NCBI GenBank assembly: GCA_020881835.1
Contig: CP052876.1
Coordinates: 2,666,001-2,730,000 of the forward strand
Direction of reading: 5' to 3'
Origin: Kineosporiaceae bacterium SCSIO 59966
Lineage (GTDB): Bacteria; Actinomycetota; Actinomycetes; Actinomycetales; SCSIO-59966
DNA: 64,000 bases
Part shown: piece after piece, positions 1 through 8,067 of the stretch
Numbering within the stretch: position 1 is the stretch's first letter
How the letters are laid out: every line of letters starts with the position of its first letter
Translations under genes and position numbers: made by a program
The notes under the pieces: generated by a model
The model's database searches: none
What the model saw: the letters and a program-made list of their open reading frames with translations, nothing else
Told to the model about the DNA's origin: nothing

Positions 1-235
1 CGGCCGTCTCGGTGCTCGTGCCGGTGGGCTCGGAGACCCGGGTGGCGACGTCCGGACCGTTCCCGCCGAGCAGCGTCATCGCACCGACGACGAGGGCCAC
101 GACGGCGACGACGACGAGCAGGACGGGCACCATCGCAAGCACGGGGTTCGGTCGCGCCCGGTGCGCGCCCCGCCGTCCGTCGCCCGGCTCGACGTCGTCG
201 AACTCGTCGCGGGGGTACCGGCTCTGCTCGCTCAT
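1..235 (-). CDS. LytR C-terminal-domain-like membrane protein, 3' part outside the window
   Basis: The first 78 codons are visible, starting at ATG 235. They show a polar, Arg/Asp-rich cytoplasmic tail of about 30 residues, one strongly hydrophobic helix (about residues 32-57, rich in Val/Leu), then the start of a Thr/Ser-rich extracellular part. In actinobacteria a protein of this shape with a C-terminal LytR_C domain commonly follows a DUF3263 gene, as here, with a 19-nt gap. The diagnostic domain lies beyond the window edge, so the family call rests on topology and neighbourhood. Confidence 0.6.
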   Translation of the reverse strand, partial: MSEQSRYPRDEFDDVEPGDGRRGAHRARPNPVLAMVPVLLVVVAVVALVVGAMTLLGGNGPDVATRVSEPTGTSTETA

Positions 236-254
236 CGGCGGCGAGCCTAGGCGC

Positions 255-539
255 TCAGACCTGCAGGCCGAGGCGACGGGCCGAGCGGGCGCGCTGGCGG
301 GACGCGCGCATCCGGCGCAGCCGCTTGACGAGCATCGGGTCGAACGCCAAGGCCTCGGGGGAGTCGATGAGCGCGTTGAGCACCTGGTAGTAGCGGGTTG
401 CCGACATGTCGAACAGCTCGCGGACGGCCTGCTCCTTGGCCCCGGCGTACTTCCACCACTGCCGCTCGAAGGCGAGGATCTCCCGGTCGCGCGCGGACAG
501 GCCCGACGGCTCGTCGTCCCGTGACTCTGCGGCGTCCAC
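255..539 (-). CDS. DUF3263 family protein
   Basis: This is a 94-residue protein with the characteristic conserved block LSARDREILAFERQWWKYAG followed by KEQAVRELFDMSATRYYQVL and a basic C-terminus (KRLRRMRASRQRARSARRLG). The Met/Arg-rich helical part resembles a small DNA-binding fold, but the function of DUF3263 is unknown. I chose GTG 539 because it is preceded by a strong ribosome site (AAGGAGGG, 6 nt spacing). An open frame runs upstream to 611 but lacks family similarity. The gene lies just upstream of the LytR_C-like gene and is divergent from ung. Confidence 0.85.
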   Translation of the reverse strand: MDAAESRDDEPSGLSARDREILAFERQWWKYAGAKEQAVRELFDMSATRYYQVLNALIDSPEALAFDPMLVKRLRRMRASRQRARSARRLGLQV

Positions 540-747
540 GCTGCGCCCTCCTTGCTCGCTGGTGCTGTGCGGTCCGTGCGTCACCGTCACTGTAGGCCGC
601 GTCCCCGCCACTGTAGGCCGCGAACCACAGCCGTGTCATTTGTCGCGGCGTGTCGCCGTGGCTGCTGGGGGCAGGCGTGCGGCCGGCTGGCGGCAGGCCG
701 GTTCGTGCGCTTGCACCGGCGCCTCGCCCTGCCGTAGGCACTGGTCC

Positions 748-1437
748 GTGACCCAGCCCGCTCCCGCCGTCCGGACGGAGGTCGTGCACCCCTCGTGGCT
801 GCCTGTCCTCGACCGCGTCGCCCCGGCGCTCCGCGACGTCGGAGCGCACCTGGCGGCCGAGGCGGCCGCCGGCCACGCGGTGCTGCCGGCCCCCGACCGA
901 GTGCTCCGCGCGCTCGCGACCCCGCTGGACGACGTCCGGGTGGTCATCGTCGGGCAGGACCCCTACCCGACCCCGGGGCACCCGGTCGGCCTGGCGTTCG
1001 CCGTCGACCGGGCGGTCACCGTGCTGCCCGGGAGCCTGCGCAACATCTACCGGGAGCTGCACGCCGACACCGGGATGCCGGTGCCCGGGCACGGGGACCT
1101 GTCCGCGTGGACCGGGCGCGGGGTGCTGCTGCTCAACCGGGTTCTCACGGTCCGGGCCGGAGCGCCGGGCTCGCACCGGCAGCGTGGCTGGGAACAGGTG
1201 ACGGACGCCGTGCTGCGGGCGCTGGTGCACCGTGGCGGACCGCTCGTCGCCGTGCTGTGGGGCCGGCAGGCGCAGACCCTGCGCCCGGCGCTCGGCGACG
1301 TCCCCGTCGTGACCGGCGCCCACCCGAGTCCGCTGTCGGCGTCCCGCGGCTTCCTCGGCTCACGGCCGTTCAGCTGCGTCGACGAGCTGCTGACCGCCCA
1401 GGGCGCCGACCCCGTCGACTGGTCCCTCCCTCGGTGA
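748..1437 (+). CDS. ung: Uracil-DNA glycosylase (family 1)
   Basis: The 229-residue enzyme removes uracil from DNA at the start of base-excision repair. The water-activating motif GQDPYP is at about residues 69-74 with catalytic Asp71. The Leu-intercalation motif HPSPLSA is near residue 195, and the LLLNRVLTVRAGAPGSH block is also typical. Length fits the family. GTG 748 is chosen because similarity begins just after it and a TAGGCA -10-like box ends 7 nt before it, suggesting a leaderless mRNA. The TGA stop (1435-1437) lies inside the first copy of an intergenic repeat. Confidence 0.95.
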   Translation: MTQPAPAVRTEVVHPSWLPVLDRVAPALRDVGAHLAAEAAAGHAVLPAPDRVLRALATPLDDVRVVIVGQDPYPTPGHPVGLAFAVDRAVTVLPGSLRNIYRELHADTGMPVPGHGDLSAWTGRGVLLLNRVLTVRAGAPGSHRQRGWEQVTDAVLRALVHRGGPLVAVLWGRQAQTLRPALGDVPVVTGAHPSPLSASRGFLGSRPFSCVDELLTAQGADPVDWSLPR

Positions 1438-1745
1438 TCATGCAATCCCGCCACCCCGCTCCCTCTCTCGGTGATCATGCAATCCCGCCACCCCGCACGC
1501 ACCCCGTTCGCCCGCAGAATGCGGGGTTGGTGGCGGGACACGCCGCAAAATCTGTGCCAGAGCCAGCATTCTGCGGACGGTCCATGAGCAGTCCCCGCCG
1601 CCCGATTGCGGATCATGCAGTCTCGCCATGTCCCACTCTCCGAGGGTGGCGGGATTGCATGATCACCGACAGGGGCGCAGTGGTGGGCGGGATTGCATGA
1701 TCACCAACAGGGGGCGCAGTGGTGGGCGGGATTGCATGATCACGA
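1434..1745. repeat. Composite intergenic repeat element A (multiple short units around a palindromic core)
   Basis: A stretch of about 310 bp between convergent ung and an amidohydrolase gene, with no gene seen in it. A unit with core GTGATCATGCAATCCCGCC occurs forward at 1434-1457 and 1471-1494, degenerate forward at about 1611-1634, and reverse-complemented at 1644-1666, 1683-1704 and 1722-1743. Between the two groups is a palindrome whose 11-bp arms (1512-1522 and 1566-1576) match perfectly. The outer units can also pair with each other, so a transcript would form a large multi-branched hairpin. No transposase or target duplication is visible. Confidence 0.85.
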
Positions 1746-1751
1746 AGAGGG

Positions 1752-2972
1752 TCAGGGGTGGGTGGGAGTGGGGTAAGGGCTGAGGTGGACGCCGTCACCG
1801 GCCTCGTCGTCCCAGGTGTAGACCTGCCGGCCGTCGACGAACACCCGCAGCGCGCGGGAGAACACGTCGAGCGGGTCGCCGGACCAGACCACGACGTCGC
1901 CGTCCTTGCCGGGGACCAGCGACCCGACGCGGTCGTCCAGCCCCATGATCGTCGCCGGGTTGATGGTGAGGGCACGCAGCGCCTCGTCGCGGTCCAGGCC
2001 CTCCTTGACGGCCAGCGACGCCTGGTGGACGAGGAAGTTGATCGGGACGACGGGGTGGTCGGTGGTGATCGCGATCCGGACGCCGGCGCGGGCCAGCAGA
2101 CCGGGGTTGCGCAGGTGCCGCTGACGCAGCTCCACCTTGCTCCGGGTGGTGAACAGCGGCCCGATGATCACCGGGATGCCTCGCTCGGCGATCACGTCGG
2201 CGAGCAGGTGCGCCTCGGTGCCGTGGTTGAGGACGAGCCGGTAGCCGAACTCCTCGGCCAGGCGCATCGCGGTCGCGATGTCATCGGCCCGGTGACTGTG
2301 CTGAGACCACGGCAACTCGCCGTCGAGCACCCTGACGAGCACCTCGGACGTCGGGTCACGGTCGAACGGCTCGCCGTTGTCCGCCGCCCGGTCCCGGCGG
2401 GTGCGGTAGTCCTGCGCCCGGGTCATCGCGTCGCGGATCACCGCGGCGACGCCCTGGCGCGTCGAGGGGAGCTTCTTCTGGTCCCCGTACACCCGCTTGG
2501 GGTTCTCACCGAGCGCGCTCTTCACCGACACCGGCTGACGCAGCAGCATCTCGTCGACCATCCGGCCCCAGCACTTCAGCGCCACCGTCTGACCGCCGAT
2601 CGGGTTGCCGGACCCGGGCTTGACCACGGCGGTCGTCACGCCGCCGGCGATCGCGTCTCGGAAGCCCTCGTCCGCGGGATTGATGGCGTCCAGGGCGCGC
2701 ATCCGGGCGCCGTTGGGGTCGGTCATCTCGTTGGTGTCCTGGCCGGCCCAGCCCTCGGCCTCCTCGTGGACGCCGAGGTGGGCGTGGGCCTCGACGAAGC
2801 CGGGCAGCACCCACGAGCCGGTCGCGTCGACGACCTCCGCGTCGTCCGGGACGTCGACGTCGGCGCCGACGGCGGCGATCCGGCCGTCGACGATCAGGAC
2901 GGTCCCGCCCTCGACGGGCTCCCCCTCGACGGGGACCACCCGGCCCCCGGTGATGGCAACGGTCGTCGGCAT
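1752..2972 (-). CDS. Amidohydrolase family protein (imidazolonepropionase-like)
   Basis: A 406-residue metal-dependent hydrolase. An N-terminal beta-sandwich segment precedes the metal-binding GFVEAHAHLGVHE motif (about residues 59-70). Further metal or catalytic candidates are SQHSHRADD, VLNHGTEAH and ITTDHPVVP, and the protein ends with the typical KDGDVVVWSGDP strand. It resembles imidazolonepropionase-like or prolidase-like cytoplasmic amidohydrolases; the substrate cannot be inferred. ATG 2972 is preferred because GGAGGAG lies just upstream. An in-frame ATG at 2990 is the alternative. It converges on ung across repeat element A. Confidence 0.85.
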   Translation of the reverse strand: MPTTVAITGGRVVPVEGEPVEGGTVLIVDGRIAAVGADVDVPDDAEVVDATGSWVLPGFVEAHAHLGVHEEAEGWAGQDTNEMTDPNGARMRALDAINPADEGFRDAIAGGVTTAVVKPGSGNPIGGQTVALKCWGRMVDEMLLRQPVSVKSALGENPKRVYGDQKKLPSTRQGVAAVIRDAMTRAQDYRTRRDRAADNGEPFDRDPTSEVLVRVLDGELPWSQHSHRADDIATAMRLAEEFGYRLVLNHGTEAHLLADVIAERGIPVIIGPLFTTRSKVELRQRHLRNPGLLARAGVRIAITTDHPVVPINFLVHQASLAVKEGLDRDEALRALTINPATIMGLDDRVGSLVPGKDGDVVVWSGDPLDVFSRALRVFVDGRQVYTWDDEAGDGVHLSPYPTPTHP

Positions 2973-3082
2973 GCGCTCCTCCTCCTGCATCGTGCGTCTG
3001 GTCTGGCAGTCGGTCCGGACGACGTCCCACCGTGCGGGTCCACCCGCACCGTGCGATTCGTCGGACGACCGACAGCCTCCCC

Positions 3083-3098
3083 TACCCTGGCGGACGTG
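3083..3098 (+). promoter_or_regulatory. Leaderless promoter -10 box of the ThrE-like gene
   Basis: TACCCT at 3083-3088 is followed by exactly 7 nt and then GTG 3096. No Shine-Dalgarno sequence is present, so transcription probably starts at or next to the start codon. Confidence 0.6.
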
Positions 3099-4490
3099 CC
3101 GAAGCCGCCCCAGTACACGCGTCTGGCCGACCGGGCCCGCCGCGCGATCGCCGGCACGAGCCCGCCGACGATGCAGATCGGCCTGCGCACCTCGCGCAGC
3201 CAGATGGACGACCTCACCGCGCACTCGGCGCTCGAGCTCGCCCTGCGCATCGGTGAGGCCATGCTCGCCGTCGGCGTCCCGGCCGCCGACGTCACCGCGA
3301 CCGTGCTGCGCGTGGCCGCCGCCTACGGCCTGTCCTCCTGCCAGGTCGACGTCACCTACACCTCCCTGACGGTCAGCTGGGACCGGGACGACGAGGTGCC
3401 GCTGACCGGGATGCGGATCGTCCGGGTCCGGGCCACCGACTACACCCGGCTGCACGCGGTGACGAACCTCGCGCGGGACGTCGTCACCGGTGACGGTCTG
3501 CCGCTGGAGGAGGCCCACCAGCGCCTCGACCGGGTGCTCGCCACCCCGCACCCCTACCGGCGCTGGATCGTCACCACGACTCTCGGGCTGGCCGCCGCGT
3601 CGGTCGGCCTGCTCCTCGGCGGGGGATGGGCTGTCGCCGTCCTGGCCGGACTCACGACGGCCGCGATCGACGTGCTCATGCGTGCGCTGTCTCGCTGGGG
3701 TCTGCCGCAGTTCTTCCAGCACGCGGCCGGCGCCGCCCTCGCGACGTCCGTGGCCGTCGTCCTCGTCGTCCTGGAGACGGGCGTGCGGACCTCGCTCGTC
3801 GTCGGCGCCGGGATCGTCGTCCTGCTCATGGGCATGTCCCTGGTCGGCGCCGCGGAGGACGCCATCAGCGGCTTCCACGTCACCGCCGCGGCCCGGATGT
3901 TCGAGGTGCTCACCCTGACGGCGGGCATCGTCGTCGGCATCGCCTCGGTCCTGGACGTCGCGAACGCCGTGGGCGTGCCGCTGGCCGTCCTCGACCCGGT
4001 CGCCTACGCCGTCCCCGCGTGGCTGCAGCTCGCCGCCGCGGCCGGGATCGCGATGTTCTTCGCGGTCGCCTCGTACGCCCGACCCCGGTCGGCCGCCCTG
4101 GCCGCGGTCGCCGGCGCCCTGTCGTGGATCGTCTACTCGCTGACCCGCGACCTCGGCGCCGGGCCGGCGGTCGCCTCGGCACTCGCCGCCGTCGTCGTCG
4201 GGTTCATCGGGGAGGCCACGACGGAACGGCTGCGGATCCCGCCGCTGGTCATCGCCGCGTCGGCGGTCGCACCGCTGCTACCAGGGCTGACCATCTACCG
4301 CGGCCTGTTCGCCATCGTCGTCGACCAGGACATCACCGCCGGGCTCGGCCTGCTCACCACGGCCGCCTCGATCGGACTCGGGCTGGCCGGCGGCATCACC
4401 CTCGGGGAGTTCCTCGCCACGCCGGTGCGCACCGAGCTCGACCGGTGGGACCGCAAGGTCCGCCGCCGGGCGAGCGGTGCCCGGACCTGA
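3096..4490 (+). CDS. Threonine/serine exporter family protein (ThrE-like)
   Basis: A 464-residue membrane protein with the ThrE (DUF1212) plus ThrE_2 (DUF3815) architecture. The N-terminal soluble half (to about residue 150) contains the SALELALRIGEAMLAVGVPA block and ends before a series of about ten hydrophobic helices. The Corynebacterium family member exports threonine and serine; the substrate here is inferred. The start rests on the leaderless -10 at 3083-3088; MQIGLRTS further in is a less likely start. A GDSL-type hydrolase gene follows after 15 nt on the same strand. Confidence 0.85.
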   Translation: MPKPPQYTRLADRARRAIAGTSPPTMQIGLRTSRSQMDDLTAHSALELALRIGEAMLAVGVPAADVTATVLRVAAAYGLSSCQVDVTYTSLTVSWDRDDEVPLTGMRIVRVRATDYTRLHAVTNLARDVVTGDGLPLEEAHQRLDRVLATPHPYRRWIVTTTLGLAAASVGLLLGGGWAVAVLAGLTTAAIDVLMRALSRWGLPQFFQHAAGAALATSVAVVLVVLETGVRTSLVVGAGIVVLLMGMSLVGAAEDAISGFHVTAAARMFEVLTLTAGIVVGIASVLDVANAVGVPLAVLDPVAYAVPAWLQLAAAAGIAMFFAVASYARPRSAALAAVAGALSWIVYSLTRDLGAGPAVASALAAVVVGFIGEATTERLRIPPLVIAASAVAPLLPGLTIYRGLFAIVVDQDITAGLGLLTTAASIGLGLAGGITLGEFLATPVRTELDRWDRKVRRRASGART

Positions 4491-4505
4491 GTCATCCTGG
4501 ACGTC

Positions 4506-5378
4506 GTGAACGACACCCCCATGTCACCTGAACCCGTCACCCCAGCACCGGACGTCGTCCCGCGCTGGCACCGGTACGTCGCCCTCGGGGACTCCTTCAC
4601 CGAGGGGATGGCAGACCCCGACCCCAGGACGCCGGGTGAGTACCGGGGGTGGGCCGACCGGCTCGCCGAGGCGCTGCACGTCCGGCGCGTCGCGGACGGC
4701 GCGCAGGGGCTCGAGTACGCCAACCTCGCCGTCCGGGGTCGGCTGCTCGACCAGATCCTGGCCGAGCAGCTCCCGGTCGCCCTGGACTCCGGTGCCGACC
4801 TCGTCAGCATCGTCGGCGGCGGCAACGACGTCCTGCGTCCCGGTACCGACCCCGACGACCTCGCCGTCCGGCTCGAGGACGCCGTCCGCCTCCTACGAGG
4901 GACCGGCGCCGACGTGCTGATGGCCACCGGTGTCGACCCGCGCAACGCCCCGCTGATCCAACGGACCCGTGGCAAGGTGGCGACGTACAACTCCCACATC
5001 TGGTCGATCGCGTCCCGGCACGGCGCCCGCGTCATCGACCTGTGGGGGCTGCGGGCGCTGCGCGACTGGCGGCTGTGGGCCGACGACCGGATCCACCTGT
5101 CCGCCGAGGGGCACCGGCGGGTCGCTGCGCTCGCCCTGCACACCCTCGGCCTGACCACGGGGGGCGAGCACGCCGTGCCGCTCGAGCCCGAGCCGCCGCG
5201 GCCACGTCTGGACGTGCTGCGGGACGACGCCGCCTGGGTCCGCGGGCACGTCGCGCCGTGGTTGGGGCGCCGGCTGCGCGGCCGCTCCTCCGGGGACGGG
5301 CGGACGGCGAAACGGCCTCACCCCGCGCCGGTCGAGCCCGTCCCGCTGAACCCCGCACCCCTCGACGTCCGAGACTGA
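4506..5378 (+). CDS. SGNH/GDSL-family hydrolase
   Basis: A 290-residue protein with the SGNH blocks: GDSFTEGM with nucleophile Ser30, ANLAVRG (block II Gly region), GGGNDV (block III Asn) and DDRIHLSAEGH (block V Asp/His). No signal peptide is obvious, so it is probably a cytoplasmic esterase/lipase or acyl hydrolase of unknown substrate. The last 70 or so residues are Pro/Arg-rich and low-complexity. GTG 4506 lies 7 nt after a weak CATCCT box. The gene ends just before repeat element B. Confidence 0.85.
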   Translation: MNDTPMSPEPVTPAPDVVPRWHRYVALGDSFTEGMADPDPRTPGEYRGWADRLAEALHVRRVADGAQGLEYANLAVRGRLLDQILAEQLPVALDSGADLVSIVGGGNDVLRPGTDPDDLAVRLEDAVRLLRGTGADVLMATGVDPRNAPLIQRTRGKVATYNSHIWSIASRHGARVIDLWGLRALRDWRLWADDRIHLSAEGHRRVAALALHTLGLTTGGEHAVPLEPEPPRPRLDVLRDDAAWVRGHVAPWLGRRLRGRSSGDGRTAKRPHPAPVEPVPLNPAPLDVRD

Positions 5379-5400
5379 CCGACCCCCCACCCCCCTCCCC

Positions 5401-5592
5401 GTGATCATGCAATCCCGCCACCCCGCACGCCCTCGTCGTGATCAGGAACAGGAAGTTGTCGGCCTGATCAACGGCAAGGGTGGGAGCACAGAGTGCTGGG
5501 TTCGGCGCAATTTTGCCAGCGTGTCGCGCCACGAACCCAGCATTGTGCGGGCGGGCAATGCGTCGTGCGGGGTGGCGGGATTGCATGATCAC
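5401..5592. repeat. Intergenic repeat element B with 29-bp perfect terminal inverted repeats
   Basis: 192 bp lie between perfect 29-bp inverted repeats (5401-5429 and 5564-5592) that contain the GTGATCATGCAATCCCGCC unit. The interior carries a palindrome with 11-bp perfect arms (5494-5504 and 5532-5542) and a smaller GGCGC/GCGCC stem. The right half of the interior (about 42 nt from ATTTTGCCAGCG) matches the reverse complement of the core of element A at roughly 36 of 42 positions. The element therefore belongs to the same family, in opposite orientation. It sits between convergent genes, like element A. Confidence 0.85.
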
Positions 5593-5612
5593 GAAGAGGT
5601 TCGCAGGCGGCT

Positions 5613-5636
5613 GGGGTGGCGGGATTGCATGATCAC
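5613..5636 (-). repeat. Extra copy of the 24-bp repeat unit
   Basis: A further reverse-oriented copy of the unit, 20 bp beyond element B. Both this copy and the right end of element B are followed by the same GAAGAGG motif. The same motif follows the last copy of element A (1744-1750), so the duplicated unit is longer than 24 bp. Confidence 0.8.
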
Positions 5637-5643
5637 GAAGAGG

Positions 5644-5850
5644 TTAGGGGGTCCGGTCGTCGTCGGGCCCGGCGTCGGGCCGGGTGAGCTCTCCGAGCCG
5701 GCGCACGGCCTCCTGCGCGGTGGCCAGCTCGGCCTCGGCGAGCCGGATCATGTCGCGCAGGCCGTTGACCCCGAACCGGTCCCGCACAGCGATGACGGCC
5801 TCGACCACGGCCGGGTCCGCCTGCTCCTCAGCGCTCTGCATGAGGCCCAC
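5644..5850 (-). CDS. Small uncharacterised protein
   Basis: An open frame of up to 68 residues, acidic and predicted helical (EEQADPAVVEAVIAVRDRFG, then DMIRLAEAELATAQEAVRRL). GC skew by codon position looks like that of its neighbours, so it is probably real. I do not recognise the family. The true start may be ATG 5841 (65 residues) rather than GTG 5850. It lies between repeat element B and the divergent YwiC-like gene. Confidence 0.55.
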   Translation of the reverse strand: MGLMQSAEEQADPAVVEAVIAVRDRFGVNGLRDMIRLAEAELATAQEAVRRLGELTRPDAGPDDDRTP

Positions 5851-5895
5851 TGTGCCAGGCCGGACAGCGGTGACCGCGCACCGCGACGGTGGGTC

Positions 5896-5912
5896 TACCG
5901 TCGGAGCCGATG
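5896..5912 (+). promoter_or_regulatory. Probable leaderless promoter of the YwiC-like gene
   Basis: TACCGT (5896-5901) precedes ATG 5910 by 8 nt and there is no purine-rich ribosome site, so a leaderless start is likely. Confidence 0.45.
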
Positions 5913-6719
5913 TCCACGGCCACCGGCTCCCAGCGCATGACCCGGCGCAGCGCGGGGCGCAAGGCGCTGCGCCGCTACCTGCCCCCGCAGCACGGGGCGT
6001 GGGCCATGCTGCTGGTCCCCTACGCCGTCGGCGTCGTCCTCGCCGGCCCGGCGTGGCCGCACCTGCCGCTGCTCGTCGGCTGGCTGGCCGGCTACCTGCT
6101 GTCCTACTACGCGCTCCTTGCGGTGAAGACCCGGCGCCCGGGCCGGGTGCGCGACCAGCTGCGGCTCTACTCCGCCCTCGCCGCCCCCGCCCTGCTCGTT
6201 GTCGTCGTCGCCCGGCCCGTGCTGCTGTGGGCCGGGCCGGTCTTCGCCGTCCTCCTGGCCGTCAGCGCCTGGTACGCCTGGCGCCGGGACGAGCGCTCGA
6301 TCGTCAACGACCTGGCCGGGATCACCCAGGGCACGCTGATGATCCCGGTGGCCGCACTCGCCGGTGGTCTGCCGGCGACGGCGACGTGGCCGGTGTGGGC
6401 GGTGACGTGGCTCTACTTCGCCGGTACCGCCTTCTACGTCAAGACGATGATCCGCGAGCGCGGTCAGCGGTCCTGGTGGCTGGTGTCGGTGGGCTACCAC
6501 GTCGCCGCGGCCGCCGTCACCGTCGCAGTGGCGGCCACCGTCGCCGGAGCGCCGGCGGCCGTCACGACAGGCGTGCTGTTCGGCTGGCTGGCCGTGCGGG
6601 CGGCGGTGCTGCCGCGGTTCGCCCTGTCACCCAAGCAGGTCGGGATCCTCGAGATCGTGCACTCCGTCGTCCTGCTCGTCGTCCTCACGGTGGCACCCGG
6701 TCTCACGGCGGGTCGCTGA
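5910..6719 (+). CDS. YwiC-like family integral membrane protein
   Basis: A 269-residue protein with about eight hydrophobic segments. The conserved N-terminal LPPQHGAWAMLLVPY motif, the following LLSYYALLAVKTRR and the internal YAWRRDERSIVNDLAG loop match the YwiC-like family, whose function is not known. ATG 5910 is chosen over an in-frame GTG at 5889 on promoter spacing. The 3' end overlaps the convergent dinB gene by 17 nt. Confidence 0.8.
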   Translation: MSTATGSQRMTRRSAGRKALRRYLPPQHGAWAMLLVPYAVGVVLAGPAWPHLPLLVGWLAGYLLSYYALLAVKTRRPGRVRDQLRLYSALAAPALLVVVVARPVLLWAGPVFAVLLAVSAWYAWRRDERSIVNDLAGITQGTLMIPVAALAGGLPATATWPVWAVTWLYFAGTAFYVKTMIRERGQRSWWLVSVGYHVAAAAVTVAVAATVAGAPAAVTTGVLFGWLAVRAAVLPRFALSPKQVGILEIVHSVVLLVVLTVAPGLTAGR

Positions 6720-8067
6720 CCGGCTCCCACACCGGCGGGTCCGCGGGCGCGAGGTCGGGGTCGTCGTCCGGGAACGTGCGCACCGGGCCCGGCCCGGTGC
6801 GCGGCCCCTCGAACCGCACGGTGACCCGGCGCAGTCCCGCGCCCCACACCCACCCCGGCCCGTGGACGGCATGGACGACGTCCTGACCAGGCCGCCAGGC
6901 CGGCCGGACGACGAGAGCCGGGACCGCGGCCGGCGCCGGGGCGGGCGCGGCCGGCGCCGGGTCGTCGCCCGCCGCCACGTCGTGGACCTCAGGCGGGCCC
7001 AGCTCGGCGAACAGGTCCTGCTGGGCGAAGTCGGTGAGCCCGGAGACCCCGACACCGAGCAGCCGGACGCCGCCACTGGTGTCGACGCCCTCGAGCAGCT
7101 GGGCCGCGACGGCGGCGATCTCCCGGACGGCGTCCGTCGGCTGGGGCAGCGTCACCGACCGGGTCAGGGTGGAGAAGTCGTAGCGCCGCAGCTTGAGGGT
7201 CACCGTCCGGCCGGACACCCCGTGCCCGGCGAGCCGGACGGCGACCCGGTCGGCGAGCCGCCGGACGTGCTCGGCCATCACCCGCCGGTCGGTGAGATCG
7301 GTGGGGTAGGTCTCCTCGGCGGACACCGACTTGGCCTCCCGCTCCGGGACGACGGGCCGGTCGTCCAGGCCGCGGGAGGCGGCGTGCACGGCGGTGCCGT
7401 GGGCCTGCCCGAGCAGCTCGACGAGGTCGTCGAGGCCGAGCGCGGCAAGCTGACCGACGGTCCGCACCCCCCGGCGGGCGAGCCGCTCCTCGCTGGCCGG
7501 CCCGATGCCCGGCAGCCGACGGACCGGCAGCGGGGCGAGTGTCGCGGCCTCCGTACCCGGGGCCACCACGCGCAGCCCGTCGGGCTTGTCGAGGTCGGAG
7601 GCGACCTTGGCGACGAGCTTGCTCGTGGCCGCCCCCACCGACATGGTCAGCCCGGTCGCCGCCCGCACGTCCGCGCGCAGCCGCTCGGCGACCGCCCGCA
7701 CGGTCTGGACGTCGAGGTCCGGCGCGACCGGGGCCAGGTCCACGTACGCCTCGTCCAAGGAGACCGCCTCGACCAGCGGGGACACCTCGTGCAGCAGCCC
7801 CATCACCGCACGGGACGCGGCACGGTAGGCGGTGAACCGCCCGGCCAGGAAGGCGGCGTGGGGGCACCGGCGACGGGCCTCGGCGGTCGGCATCGCGCTG
7901 CCGACGCCGAACGCCCGCGCCTCGTACGAGGCCGTCGCGACCACCCCGCGCCCGCCGACGCCGCCGACGACGACCGGACGCCCCCGCAGGGACGGCTTGT
8001 CACGCTGCTCGACGGCGGCGAAGAACGCGTCGAGGTCGACGTGCAGGATCTCGGGCCGCTCGCGCAT
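6703..8067 (-). CDS. dinB: DNA polymerase IV (Y-family)
   Basis: A 454-residue translesion polymerase. HVDLDAFFAAVEQ at the N-terminus supplies metal-binding Asp residues, and SLDEAYVDL supplies the catalytic Asp-Glu pair. The steric YEARAFGVGSAMP region and a helix-hairpin-helix (LPGIGPASEERL) follow. A clamp-binding QQDLF lies after the little-finger domain. The last 75 or so residues form a Pro/Ala linker plus a small beta-rich module (HGPGWVWGAG, VTVRFEGP) seen in actinobacterial DinB proteins. ATG 8067 overlaps the upstream stop as TGATG, implying translational coupling. Confidence 0.93.
   Translation of the reverse strand: MRERPEILHVDLDAFFAAVEQRDKPSLRGRPVVVGGVGGRGVVATASYEARAFGVGSAMPTAEARRRCPHAAFLAGRFTAYRAASRAVMGLLHEVSPLVEAVSLDEAYVDLAPVAPDLDVQTVRAVAERLRADVRAATGLTMSVGAATSKLVAKVASDLDKPDGLRVVAPGTEAATLAPLPVRRLPGIGPASEERLARRGVRTVGQLAALGLDDLVELLGQAHGTAVHAASRGLDDRPVVPEREAKSVSAEETYPTDLTDRRVMAEHVRRLADRVAVRLAGHGVSGRTVTLKLRRYDFSTLTRSVTLPQPTDAVREIAAVAAQLLEGVDTSGGVRLLGVGVSGLTDFAQQDLFAELGPPEVHDVAAGDDPAPAAPAPAPAAVPALVVRPAWRPGQDVVHAVHGPGWVWGAGLRRVTVRFEGPRTGPGPVRTFPDDDPDLAPADPPVWEPVSDPP

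Noticed and set aside
1434-1745. CRISPR array
   Set aside because: Units are in both orientations with uneven spacing of 13-120 bp and related flanks; no cas genes are near. Direct repeats of a single orientation with uniform spacers are absent.
1758-3095. Long plus-strand open frame upstream of the ThrE-like gene
   Set aside because: It is antisense to the amidohydrolase and has Gln/Asp/Val-rich composition typical of shadow frames; the promoter and family similarity start at 3096.
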